Shown: piece after piece, positions 1-9,471 of the stretch
Position numbering within the stretch: position 1 is the first letter of the stretch
Layout of the letters: every line of letters starts with the position of its first letter
Source: Isotricha intestinalis
Taxonomy: Eukaryota > Ciliophora > Litostomatea > Vestibuliferida > Isotrichidae
Assembly: GCA_023807065.1 (NCBI GenBank)
Contig: JAJJLU010000765.1
Span: 1-19,570 of the forward strand
Length of the DNA: 19,570 nt
Direction of reading: 5' to 3'
Position numbers and translations under genes: made by a program
The notes under the pieces: model-generated
Databases searched by the model: none
Seen by the model: only the letters and a program-made list of their open reading frames with translations
Told to the model about the DNA's origin: nothing

Positions 1-30
1 TCCCCAATCCCCAATCCCCAATCCCCAATT
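1..30 (+). repeat. Telomeric repeat, (CCCCAAT)4
   Basis: Four exact, uninterrupted copies of the heptamer CCCCAAT occupy positions 2-29 at the extreme left edge, C-rich strand reading 5' to 3' inward. That is the orientation expected of a left chromosome end (G strand ATTGGGG running outward). The unit differs from the well-known ciliate repeats CCCCAA (Tetrahymena) and CCCCAAAA (Oxytricha, Euplotes) by an added T or a changed length. The tract passes directly into unique AT-rich DNA with no degenerate subtelomeric copies, as expected of a macronuclear chromosome whose telomere was added de novo. From the telomere to the first ATG is only about 270 bp of AT-rich sequence in which I see no other feature. 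Confidence 0.9.
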
Positions 31-303
31 AAGTTTTCATTATTGATTTGAAAGAAGAATTAAATATTATTTAATTTTTAAAATGATTCAATAAAATTAA
101 ATAATCTAATATTTATCTTTTTTAGTTTTCGAAAAATAATATTTAAGATTATTTTAATAATAATTATTTTTAAATTTACAAGAAAAATAAATGAAATTCC
201 AGAAATTAAAATTAATTTAAATAAAAATCAATAAATCTGGAAAAAAAAACAAAAAAATACTAAAATAATAAATTAAGTTTATATTAAAAAATCCAATAAA
301 AAA

Positions 304-1446
304 ATGAAAGAAATATTCACAAGTATTTTCGCAATCATTTTTTATGTATACTTTGGTATAATTTTAATATATACAATATGGTTATATAGCAAATTAAAAG
401 TATACTATAGAAAATTAACTTTTAAAAAAACACCAGATAGTGAAGAAATAGATGTTGGAGAATTATATGATGAATTTAAAATGACAGATAATTTATCATT
501 TTTCAGACTTTTCTTTGGCAATTTTTTCATAACAGTATTTAGAGGACCATTAGATATTATGTTAGCTCTTTTACAAAATTTTTTTTTAAAGTCTGATATG
601 AAAAATTTAAAAAATCCAACAACAGACCAAAAAGATTGGGAAATCTTATCAAAAACAATAAGTAAATATACATCATGGTTTTTTTGTTTAAATGGAATAA
701 AAATAATAAAAAAAGAATTACCATATGAAGAAATATATAAAAAATATTTAGGGGAAGATTATAAATTTGATCCAAATGAAAAATATTCATTAATAATATG
801 TAATCATTTAGGTTTTTATGACGTAGTGTCAAATATGATATTAAATTCATCTGGTTTTATAGCAAAAAGTGTAGTAGCAGATTATTGTTTTGTAGGTCCA
901 ATAGCAAAGGCAATAAATTGTTTATTTGTAAAAAGAGATAGTCAAGAAAATAGAGAAAAAATATTTCAATTATTAGAAGAAAGGCAAAAAGAATTTTATG
1001 AAGGTAAATTACTTTCACCATTATGTTTATTCCCAGAAGGAACAACAACTTCAGGAAGACATATATTAAAATTTAAAAGAGGAGCTTTTTATGCTTTATT
1101 ACCTATTAAACCTGAATTAATATTAGTTGATCAAAAAGATGATATGAGTTTAGCTGTTGGAGTCAGTAGTGTTGCTTATAATTATTTAAGAAGTTTATGT
1201 TATTTAACTCATAAATTATATTTTGTTGATTTACCTGTTATTAAACCTACTGATTTTATGTGGGAAAATTATAGTAATTTAGGTAAAGAAAAATGGGAAA
1301 TTTTTGCTGAAGTTACTAGAAAAATTTTATGTGAAATCAGTGGATTGAAACCTAGTGATAAAAATTATAGAGATAGTTTAAAATATGAAGAAGCTCTTTA
1401 TAAAGGAGAATATAAAGAAGAAAGTGAACCATTTTTATCTGCTTAA
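304..1446 (+). CDS. PlsC/LPCAT-type lysophospholipid acyltransferase
   Basis: A 380-residue protein of the LPLAT (PlsC) superfamily, which transfers an acyl group from acyl-CoA to a lysophospholipid or glycerol-phosphate acceptor at ER-type membranes. Visible in order: an N-terminal hydrophobic segment (about 5-27); a second hydrophobic stretch (about 65-95); catalytic motif I H-x4-D as NHLGFYD with His168 and Asp173; the FVKRD block (208-212); acceptor-binding motif III FPEGTTTSG (243-251) followed by a basic FKRGAF; and a motif IV-like PVIKP (311-315). FPEGTTT plus the following basic aromatic stretch resembles the LPCAT/LPEAT branch more than bacterial PlsC, so membrane phospholipid remodelling is the likeliest role; the exact acceptor cannot be read. 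There are no C-terminal EF-hands, unlike some animal LPCATs. The start is the first ATG, in an A-rich context; the stop is TAA. It is the telomere-proximal gene. Confidence 0.85.
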   Translation: MKEIFTSIFAIIFYVYFGIILIYTIWLYSKLKVYYRKLTFKKTPDSEEIDVGELYDEFKMTDNLSFFRLFFGNFFITVFRGPLDIMLALLQNFFLKSDMKNLKNPTTDQKDWEILSKTISKYTSWFFCLNGIKIIKKELPYEEIYKKYLGEDYKFDPNEKYSLIICNHLGFYDVVSNMILNSSGFIAKSVVADYCFVGPIAKAINCLFVKRDSQENREKIFQLLEERQKEFYEGKLLSPLCLFPEGTTTSGRHILKFKRGAFYALLPIKPELILVDQKDDMSLAVGVSSVAYNYLRSLCYLTHKLYFVDLPVIKPTDFMWENYSNLGKEKWEIFAEVTRKILCEISGLKPSDKNYRDSLKYEEALYKGEYKEESEPFLSA

Positions 1447-2140
1447 TTTTTGCTTTGTTTATCATTTCAATTATTACTTTTTTTTGTTTAAATTTTATAT
1501 TATTAGTTGATTTTAATTTATTATTATTAGAACATTTAATTATTTAAACAATCATAAATTAAGGAAGTTAAAGTTTTTTTAATATAAAATTTTTACATTT
1601 ATATGATGATATAAATTACTTTTTGTATATGTAATTTTTTATTTGTGAGAAAGTTATTTAAAAACAGTTTGTTTTATAAAATAATGATTATAAATTAAAT
1701 TAATTATTTATTAAAAAACAGAATCAATCAAAGATGATTTAAAATTGGAACAGAAAAAAATCAAAATGAAAAAGTAAACAATAAAACAAATTGAAATCCA
1801 ATGTTTTAAGGAGTCATTTACCCCAAAGAAATAAAAATTTTTTTATGAAATTAAACACAAAAGTGAATAAAATCAAAATAAACTATTTATAATAATCATG
1901 ATGAGGAATTAAATATGTATTCATTATAGTATAAATTTGATTCCTAAATATATTCTACAATATATTTATGTATATAAAATTTTTACAATATTAATAATGA
2001 GATACAAGAACAAATTGTTTTAAACAATTCTTATTTTTATAAAAATAAATAGAAAAAAATTTATTATATTAAATAAATAGATTATTTGATTAAAAAAGAT
2101 ATAATAATTGAATAATTTTTAATATTATTTATATGTTTTT
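1447..2140. other. Intergenic region, nothing recognised
   Basis: About 690 bp of very AT-rich DNA between the stop of the acyltransferase and the stop of the minus-strand HEPN-like gene. The two flanking genes converge here, so it holds both 3' ends. I see no open frame of useful length, tRNA-like fold, repeat array or paralogue fragment in it. Confidence 0.5.
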
Positions 2141-2755
2141 TTAATCATCGTTGTCTAAAGGTAAAACTGAAAAATCAATTTTTGAAACTTCTTCATTAAA
2201 ATTATTATAATAATTAAATTTTTCTTTGATATATAATTTCTTCTTTGAAATACAATTCATGTTTTTATCTTCTTCGAATTCATTTAAAAATAATTGCAAA
2301 AATTGATAATATTCTTCTTTTATTATTTTCATATTCTCATAACTTTTTTCAATTAAATTAAACACACATAACATTAATTTTACCACACCACAAAATATTT
2401 TTTTTTCATTAGTTTTATCAAACTCTGGATGCCATAATCTATTTCTTAATCTTAAAGCATTTGAAAAAAAATTTGAAATTAAACTTGTATCATCAATTTT
2501 ATCTTTTGTCATTTTCAATTTTTTAATATTTTTCAAAAAGCATAATATTACATATTTAAATTCAATTATATCTTCATCATAAAAATACTCATTAGTTTTA
2601 TTAGATATAACATCTCTTACATATTCTGATTCTTTATCCAAATTATAAAATTTAATTTCAACATCTAATAATTTCCTTGCAACATCTTTATATATTATTA
2701 AAACTTTTGAAATATTATTTTCAAAAAGAAAATAATTGTTATGAGATAAAAGCAT
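2141..2755 (-). CDS. Hypothetical protein with HEPN-like R-x4-H motif
   Basis: A 204-residue, apparently soluble, mostly helical, charged protein. The start is the first ATG after an in-frame TAA two codons upstream; the stop is TAA. The one recognisable feature is RNRLWH at residues 104-109 (Arg104, His109), preceded by a helix and followed by a hydrophobic helix (about 120-140). This arrangement, RN-x3-H with flanking helices, is the hallmark of HEPN domains, many of which are RNases; the local pattern (L-R-N-x3-H-P) is closest in my memory to the HEPN domain at the end of Swt1-type proteins. The function is inferred from one motif only. The acidic C terminus ends in DNDD. It lies head-to-head with the decayed pseudogene that follows. 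It could equally be an unrelated helical protein with a chance R-x4-H. Confidence 0.55.
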   Translation of the reverse strand: MLLSHNNYFLFENNISKVLIIYKDVARKLLDVEIKFYNLDKESEYVRDVISNKTNEYFYDEDIIEFKYVILCFLKNIKKLKMTKDKIDDTSLISNFFSNALRLRNRLWHPEFDKTNEKKIFCGVVKLMLCVFNLIEKSYENMKIIKEEYYQFLQLFLNEFEEDKNMNCISKKKLYIKEKFNYYNNFNEEVSKIDFSVLPLDNDD

Positions 2756-2847
2756 TGATTAAATAAATATAAATAAAACAATAAAATATACTCAAATTTC
2801 AAAAATAAAAAAATAGAATTATTAATAAAAAATGATAGATTTTTTGA

Positions 2848-4634
2848 ATAAAAATTAAAAAATACAATTTTCATATTGATATGATATACTCCATCATAAG
2901 TATAAAAAATCAATTATTTTATCAAACTTTTTTTGGAAGAATATTAGCATTATGAATAATAATATTAGGAATAATAAGATTAACTTTTTTTTCTCAAGAA
3001 TTTTTTAAAAAATTCTCCTTCAGTAAATTTATCATCAGATTCATTAAGATCTCCTCCAAAATTGAATTATTTTAATGAGTTCGAATTTTTAATAGGAATT
3101 CAAAATAGGGATTCTAAAACAGAAATAAATAAAAGAATATTTAATGCTCAAGGAATATTATTTAAAATAATAGTAAATGAATCAGGAATATTTAAGATAA
3201 AATTAAATATAAATTTAACATCCTGTGATAAGGCATTATCAAATAATGAAAATTTGGAATTATATTCTGATATAAATTTAAAAGGATTTTATTGCATATC
3301 AAATAATCAAGAAGAAGAAATATATATAAATAAACATTGGGGAAAAAATGGATTTCAATGATACAAATTAAATATAAAGATTGTGATAATGATATAGGAA
3401 ATTGTGCTTCATAACATGAAATATTTAATTTTTTGCATAGTGTAGATTTATCTTTTTATATAATAAATAATTTAGTAAGTACTAGAAATTTTAAAAATCC
3501 ATTAGTAAAATATTAAAAGAAGAAACACTTAAAGTTTCAGATATATATAAAGTATCTATGATTCAATATATTAAACATATTAGAATTGAAAGTGAAGTTG
3601 GTATATTATTTACTGCAAATAATTATAAAAGTTATTTTGTACTTGTTGATTTTTTTTTTTATTCATGATACTATTTTTGATAGAGATTCTTCTACTTTTT
3701 TAACTCTTTCTATAGAATTAGATAATATTTTACAAAAATCAAAGGAAATACCATAAATTACAAGATTTTACTGCTCAAGTTGGGGGTGGGGTGAATACTT
3801 GCTTTGTTATTTCTGGTTTAATTTTAAATATTTATGAAAAATTTCTATCTTGAATATTTAATTAATATTTTTTTGAAGAAGAATTTCAAATAACTATTAA
3901 ATTGTAAAATTATAAAAAAATTTAACATGAAAAAAATAAGTGAAATTGAAAATTTAAAAAATATTACTCCCAATAATCAAAATTTATATTCTAATTCAAA
4001 TTCTAATTATAATACTAATATTATTCATAATACTAATTCTAATATTAATACAATTAATAATAATAATATTACTAGTAATAATATCAACAGCACCATTAAT
4101 AAAATTAATATTATTTATAAAAAATCTAATCAAAATATTAAATCTAAAACAAGAAAAAATATTCATTTTTCTTTTCTTGATCAATCAATTAATTTTATTA
4201 ATATTTTTTCAAAAGCAAGAAGAAAAGAAAAAATCGATGAAATATTTTATAAAGGAAGTGAATATGTCATGAATGCTATTACTTTTTTAAAAAGAAGTCA
4301 TGCAGATGAAATGAAATTAAGTTGTTGATGGGTGAAGAACAAAAAAAAATATTTGATTATACACCAAAACCTATCTTATCTTTATTTTTTCTAGATAATA
4401 GATATAATTTACATAATTTACCTTATAAAATTAAAAAAACAATTATTATCCAAAAATTCCCTTTATCAAGAAAGTCAAAAGAAATTAATTTCACTGAAAA
4501 ATTTGATGGCAATATAAGTTATAAAAAGAAAAAAATAATTAAATATAATAATAGCAATAATAAAGAAAAAAATTAATTCAGAAACAAATTTTCAAACTGA
4601 GCAAGCTTTTTTTGAATTTTTGAATGATAATTAA
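2848..4634 (+). pseudogene. Decayed paralogue of the neighbouring two-TM membrane protein
   Basis: Stitched across frames, this stretch matches the intact gene at 5052 along its whole length. The N terminus before TM1 aligns without gaps (a YQTFFGR block matches YKTFIGG). The large non-cytosolic region, the pre-TM2 block (KLQDFTAQVGGG against KIQDYLATIGG), an Asn-rich linker, and a C-terminal block ending in MGEEQKKIFDYTPKP follow in order. Lesions seen: in-frame stops at 2953 (TGA), 3412 (TAA) and 3891 (TAA), and about eight frame changes near 3001-3012, 3358, 3514, 3651-3660 (an A/T homopolymer), 3752, 3852, 4320 and 4561-4575. The shifts go in both directions, so this is not programmed frameshifting. 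Three residual open frames (about 3013-3361, 3852 or 3927-4328, 4322-4576) are pieces of this relic, not genes. The last coding-like codons end at TAA 4632-4634. Confidence 0.85.
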
Positions 4635-5051
4635 AAAATTAAGTATATGAATAACCGAAATAAATTAAAAATTTCTGATTATTTCTGATATTTTAAAACT
4701 ATCTAAATAAACATATTTTCATGTTGTTTATATATATTAAGAAAAAATTCTTTTATTTAATTTTTTTGAAACCTAAAAGTTTATTTTAATAATGATAATT
4801 TTTGAATTACCTTCCTATAACTCAATTTATTATTATTTAAAAAAGAATGTTTAATAAATATTTTTAAAAGTTTTTTATATTATTTTAAAGAGTAATATTA
4901 TATGATATTTATTTAAATTTATAATTTTAATATGATATTAATATTTATTGTTAATATTTTCCAAAGATTAATATACAAATAACTTTTTATAATATTATTT
5001 TCCATTTTGATTAATAAAAAATATTTGATTATAATATAATCATTGTATAAA
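4635..5051. other. Intergenic region, nothing recognised
   Basis: About 415 bp of AT-rich DNA between the end of the pseudogene and the ATG of its intact paralogue. It presumably carries the promoter of the downstream gene; no motif stands out. An antisense open frame in its right half has no coding character that I can support. Confidence 0.45.
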
Positions 5052-6536
5052 ATGAAAACATTTATTGAAAAATGTGACTTTCTTTCCCATAAAGTAACCT
5101 TAACTTTCAATGAAAAAGGAGATATAGGTTATAAAACATTTATTGGAGGAATAATCAGTTTAATATCAATAATAATATCATTTGCATGTATAACATATTT
5201 CATAATTCATATGTTTCTAAGGGAAGATTTTACGATAATTCAATCAACAGAAATTGATCCATATGTAAATTTAACAAATTCAAATAAACTTCCATTTCTT
5301 TTAAGATTAACAAATACTTATGCAATTCCATATGAAAATGATGAAAAATTATATTATATAACTGCAAGTATTTGGTTTGGAGGAACTAATGAAACTTTAT
5401 CTTACTCTGCAAAACAATATAGTCAAAGTATAAAAGTTGAAAAATGTGATATTAATAAACATTTTAGTGATGAATATAAAGATTATTTTAAAAATATTCA
5501 AGATTTAAATTCTTATTATTGTTTATCTTTGAGAAATAGTTCTGAAACAATTTATGGTGTTTATGGAAGTGTTTCTCCTTTTTCTTATTATTCTATTACT
5601 TTAAGATTTTGTAAAAATACAACTGAAAATAATAATTCTTGTTATCCTATTAATCAGATTAAAGAAATCATTGATCATCCATATTTAAGTGTTATTTTCA
5701 TTGATTATACTATTAATTCCTTAAATAATAAACATGTTAATGATATGTTTTTAAGGAAAGAAAGATATCAAATATCACCAACTATTTATAAAAGAATTTG
5801 GTTATATTTTGAAAAAATAAAATATACCACTGATAAAGGATATATTTTACCAAAAAATGATGTCGAATATTTCCATAGTTATAAATCAATAAGAACAGAT
5901 TTTAATGAAAATAGCAATGGAGATTTTTTTTGTACTTTAACAATTTTAAATGATATGAAATATTCAACTTATATTAAAGTTTTTCCAAAAATTCAAGATT
6001 ATTTAGCAACAATAGGTGGTTTAGTTAAAGTAATAACTTTAATTTCTTCATTAATGAATTATAATAATTCTCAAAATTCTTATTATTTAAAAATAGTAAA
6101 TGATTTTATAATTGAAAATAAAAATATGAAAATTGAAATAAAACAAAATAAAAATTCAGTCTTAATGACATCAATAATTAATAATAAATATAAAAGTAAG
6201 AATAATGAAGATCAAAATAGTGTTGATGCACTGGAAAACAGAAAAACAATTAATATGAATAATATTCCAAAATTAACATCTTCTTTTCATTTAATCAGTA
6301 ATTCTCTTTCTACTAAAGTTTTACCTTCTTTTTTTTCTAATAAAAAACATTCTCAAACTTTATCTTTGTATAAAAAATTTATAAATAATAGATTAAATGT
6401 GATAAATATATTAAAAAGGTTAGAAACAATAGAAATTGGTTATGGATTAGAAAAAAAAAGTTTATCTAGTCCTAAATATAATGATAATTTTAAAAATTAT
6501 AAATTAAAAATTAGTACTCATAATAAAGAGAGTTAG
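5052..6536 (+). CDS. Two-pass membrane protein of an unclassified ciliate-type family
   Basis: A 494-residue protein. The first ATG is at 5052; an in-frame TAA lies at 5037, so there is no earlier ATG. The stop is TAG. Architecture: a short N-terminal segment, then a T-F-I-G-G block (29-33) leading into TM1 (about 31-53); a large probably lumenal or extracellular region with N-glycosylation-like sequons and scattered Cys (about 54-310); a conserved K-I-Q-D-Y-L-A-T-I-G-G block running into a short TM2 (about 318-335); then an Asn/Lys/Ser-rich cytosolic tail with a Y-x-L-x3-N-x-F element just after TM2. I recognise the pattern from abundant ciliate proteins annotated only as 'transmembrane protein'. 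The two-TM plan with a GG motif before or at each TM also recalls Erv41/Erv46 (ERGIC) cargo receptors, but I see no decisive identity. The paralogous pseudogene lies immediately upstream, and a C-terminal-only relative is at 18499. Confidence 0.75.
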   Translation: MKTFIEKCDFLSHKVTLTFNEKGDIGYKTFIGGIISLISIIISFACITYFIIHMFLREDFTIIQSTEIDPYVNLTNSNKLPFLLRLTNTYAIPYENDEKLYYITASIWFGGTNETLSYSAKQYSQSIKVEKCDINKHFSDEYKDYFKNIQDLNSYYCLSLRNSSETIYGVYGSVSPFSYYSITLRFCKNTTENNNSCYPINQIKEIIDHPYLSVIFIDYTINSLNNKHVNDMFLRKERYQISPTIYKRIWLYFEKIKYTTDKGYILPKNDVEYFHSYKSIRTDFNENSNGDFFCTLTILNDMKYSTYIKVFPKIQDYLATIGGLVKVITLISSLMNYNNSQNSYYLKIVNDFIIENKNMKIEIKQNKNSVLMTSIINNKYKSKNNEDQNSVDALENRKTINMNNIPKLTSSFHLISNSLSTKVLPSFFSNKKHSQTLSLYKKFINNRLNVINILKRLETIEIGYGLEKKSLSSPKYNDNFKNYKLKISTHNKES

Positions 6537-8679
6537 GTTTTTTTTTATATTTGTTTATTATTTTAATGCAAAATATAGTTTTATAATAGAGGTAAAAATT
6601 ACAATTGTATTACCTTTTAAAATATTTTATAAAAGATAAGTGAATAAATTTATTTAATTTATAAATAATAACTTATATATTTTTCTTTATGAATATTAAA
6701 ATAAAAATTTCAATAATTCTAAAAATCAATAATGAATATCACAAAAATGAATATTTAATTTTAGAAAAACATAAATATTTAAAAAAATAAGAAATGCTTC
6801 TTAAAATTTAGGGCTGGACATTTAAAAAGAATCATTCATAATTTCAATAAAATCTTTATACCTTATTTTATCTTGTTTCTTTAAAAAAATAAAGAAAACA
6901 ACAGAATAAATCAAATTATTCTATAAATAAAAATATTTTAAAGTTATAAAAATGTTTTTTTAAGAATATTAAAAAAAATGTGATATCAAAAAATGAAATA
7001 TTCAAAAGTTTTAAAAGAATTAAACTTATGATTAATATTTTCAATTAATCAATAAAAAATTCAAAAAATAAAAGTTTCAATAATAAACGAAAATTTAGAA
7101 ACACATATCAAACAATTTATTGTTTTCATTGATTTCAAAAGTTGAAGTTTTGTTTAAGTAAAATATTTATTATTTAGATGATTAATTAATATTTTTGTTT
7201 ACAAAATTTATAAAAACTTCTTCCTTAATCCAAACATCTAATAACAAAAATTTTTTTCTGAAAAAGATAAAAAAAATTAATATATTTTCTTATAAATGAA
7301 TTAATTAGAAATAATAACACTAGTGAAGAAGAAAGAGATTTGATATATTTTTTACTAATTAAGTTAACATAAAATATTTAAAAAAGTAAATTAAGTTAAA
7401 AAATAAGTTTAAATTAACAATCAACGAAAAGAAAAAACACAATTTTACATATTATTCAAAACCATGAAAAAAATATTGATAGTAGAAAATCTATAAAATA
7501 AAATAATATAAATTTGAAATTAAAATCCCAATTTAAAAATAATATGAAATAATTTTGTTAAATTTAAGTTAATTGGTTGTTTTAATTTTTAATTGTGTAA
7601 TTCTAATGGAAATTGATTTTAAAAATTATGATTAAGGATAATAAGTGAATATTCTCTTGTTTTATTGATAATATTAATAAAATAATATTACTGATATTGA
7701 TAATGGAAATGAGTTTTTTTATTTATTTAAATTCTATTTTTAAATATGAATTTTTGTATAATGCATATCACTTAATTTTTAGAGCAATACAATTGAATTT
7801 TCCAAAGAAAAAAAAATAAATTTTTTTTTTGTATTATTTAACTATTTAATGTATGCTTTTAAATAATTGTCATATGTGAATCTGACTTTTTAATTTATAT
7901 GAAGTATTACTATTCTGAGTATATAGTTTATTATTTATTTTCACTATTTAAAATTTTTTAAATATAAAAAAGTATATCTAAATATAAATAAAAGAAAATA
8001 TATCTTTTTGAAGCACTATTTCTTTTAGAAAATCAATCAGCAAATATAGGTTATTGAAACTCTTCAATCATAGACTTTTTACAAGGAAGAAATTAGAAAA
8101 TTCATACTATTAATACAACTAATTCAGATATTCAAGTGAAATGTTTTTATTATATTATTGTTTTTTTATCAAATATATTTAAATTAAATACAAATTTTTG
8201 GATGGGAATTATAAATAAGGAAAATTATCTTTTATTTTAAATCTAATATTGTTATAAATATAAAATGTTTTTATTAGTTGTTTGTTAAAACTTAAAGATA
8301 TTGTCTATTAAATGAATTACAAAAATTCCACATTTAATATCTAAATTAATTACTTTAGAATCCTATATATCATTTTTTAATTGAATTTTAATTCATCAAT
8401 TTTAAAATAAAAATTTAAAATTTTTTTTCTCATAATAATCTTAACTAGATTATTTCTTTTGAAATCCATTAAAGAAACTATTAAATAATTTATAAACAAC
8501 AACAAGTAAAACCTTTCTACAAAATAAAAAATTTAATTTAACGTTATTAAAACAGGAAAAATCTTTAATAAAAATATATAATATTTTGAATGTCTATAAA
8601 AATATAAAAAATTTTGTTTCAAAATGTTTTCAAAAATTTTAAGGGATTATTATATAAATTCTAACAATTGATTTATATA
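6537..8679. other. Long gene-poor stretch
   Basis: About 2.1 kb, the longest stretch without a gene, extremely AT-rich and full of A and T homopolymers. I find no reading frame of convincing length on either strand, no tRNA, no repeat array and no piece of the neighbouring families. Two short coding-like patches (about 7294-7374, and 7992-8240 with stops at 8055 and 8094) are within what chance would give at this composition. It lies between two plus-strand genes, so it includes the promoter of the Cys-rich protein gene and possibly an old gene that has decayed beyond recognition. Confidence 0.45.
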
Positions 8680-9471
8680 ATGAAATCTTTTATCACATTA
8701 ATCTTTCTTTTACTAATTTCTTATATATTAACAGTAAATATAGGTCAGTCTTGTACTGGAAATACAGATTGTTTTGAAAACGCAGAATGTTCATCAGATT
8801 TATGTGCATGCAAAGCAAATTATGTAGCAAATGAGGATAACACAGCATGTTTAGCAGATATATCTGCAATTGATTGTTCTGGTGGTGAGTCTGCGTGTAC
8901 AAATGTTGATGCAAATAGTAAATGTGTATCAAATGCATGTTCTTGTAAAACAGGATTTTTCTTCAACGCTAAAAAAACTAAATGTTTAAAATTCACTGAA
9001 ATTGCTTGTAGTGAAGCAACTAATTGTGAATCATCTATTTCAGCTAATGTAGCATGTACTTCAAATCTATGTACTTGTAAAACAGGATATGTGTTGAATG
9101 AAGATGGAACTGAATGTTTAGCAAAAGTAACTTCTCTTGAATGTAATAATGATAACAGTACTTGTTCAACAGCAGTACCAAATACATATTGTAACACTAA
9201 TAAATGTGCTTGTGATACAAATTATGTGTTAAATAGTGTTGGAACTTCATGTGAACCAACTTTATCTTCTATTGATTGTTCTACTGATGATGATTGTACA
9301 AAAAAAGATAATAATAGTGAATGTTCTTCTAACAAATGTGCTTGTAAATCTGGGTATAAATTAAATTCTTTAAATACTGCATGTGAAAAAGAAACTACTT
9401 CTGAACCTGAATCACCTAATTCTTGTTCATTTTTATCTGTTTCTCTTCTTACTTTAGGATTATTATTATAA
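8680..9471 (+). CDS. Secreted EGF-like Cys-rich protein with putative GPI anchor
   Basis: A 263-residue protein. The first ATG is at 8680; an in-frame TTG four codons earlier is not needed. Residues 1 to about 19 form a clear signal peptide (MKSF followed by a hydrophobic core). The mature protein is five tandem modules of about 40-45 residues, each with six Cys in the spacing C-x5/6-C-x5/9-C-x4-C-x-C-x12-C: Cys 25-57, 66-102, 110-146, 155-191 and 200-235. Most modules share a C-x-C-K/D-x-G/N-Y/F core, as in EGF-like or EB modules. A Thr/Ser/Glu/Pro-rich spacer (236-247) and a terminal hydrophobic tail with no basic residues (about 250-263) follow, the usual form of a GPI-attachment signal. 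Likely a cell-surface or cortical protein, comparable in build to ciliate surface antigens; the ligand is unknown. Its composition is less AT-rich than its surroundings, as Cys- and Ala-rich modules require. Confidence 0.8.
   Translation: MKSFITLIFLLLISYILTVNIGQSCTGNTDCFENAECSSDLCACKANYVANEDNTACLADISAIDCSGGESACTNVDANSKCVSNACSCKTGFFFNAKKTKCLKFTEIACSEATNCESSISANVACTSNLCTCKTGYVLNEDGTECLAKVTSLECNNDNSTCSTAVPNTYCNTNKCACDTNYVLNSVGTSCEPTLSSIDCSTDDDCTKKDNNSECSSNKCACKSGYKLNSLNTACEKETTSEPESPNSCSFLSVSLLTLGLLL

Noticed and set aside
2698..2913. 71-codon minus-strand frame upstream of the HEPN-like gene
   Set aside because: Low-complexity Phe/Ile/Leu/Tyr product overlapping both the HEPN-like gene start and the pseudogene 5' end; no coding signature.
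3778..3796. G-rich run as a possible internal telomere remnant or G-quadruplex
   Set aside because: It encodes the Gly-rich block before TM2 in the pseudogene (aligned with the IGG of the intact protein) and is not a TTGGGGA-type repeat.
3062..4576. Three separate small plus-strand genes
   Set aside because: Two of the frames start only at TTG, and all three translate as consecutive pieces of one paralogue of the gene at 5052.
2848..4634. Programmed +1 frameshifting at stop codons, as in Euplotes, instead of a pseudogene
   Set aside because: The frame changes go in both directions, several lie in homopolymers without a slippery stop, three further stops occur with no frame change, and no other gene in the window needs any frameshift.
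7294..7374. Short open patch with a charged, coding-like translation
   Set aside because: Fewer than 35 codons, no homologue in the window and no continuation in any frame.
7992..8240. Coding-like patch with stops at 8055 and 8094 that would read smoothly if TGA and TAG were sense codons
   Set aside because: All three stops terminate genes here, and open runs of up to 47 codons are expected a few times in intergenic DNA of this size and composition.
8820..9197. 125-codon minus-strand frame opposite the Cys-rich protein
   Set aside because: It is a shadow of the repeated codon pattern on the plus strand; the plus frame has a signal peptide and regular Cys modules.
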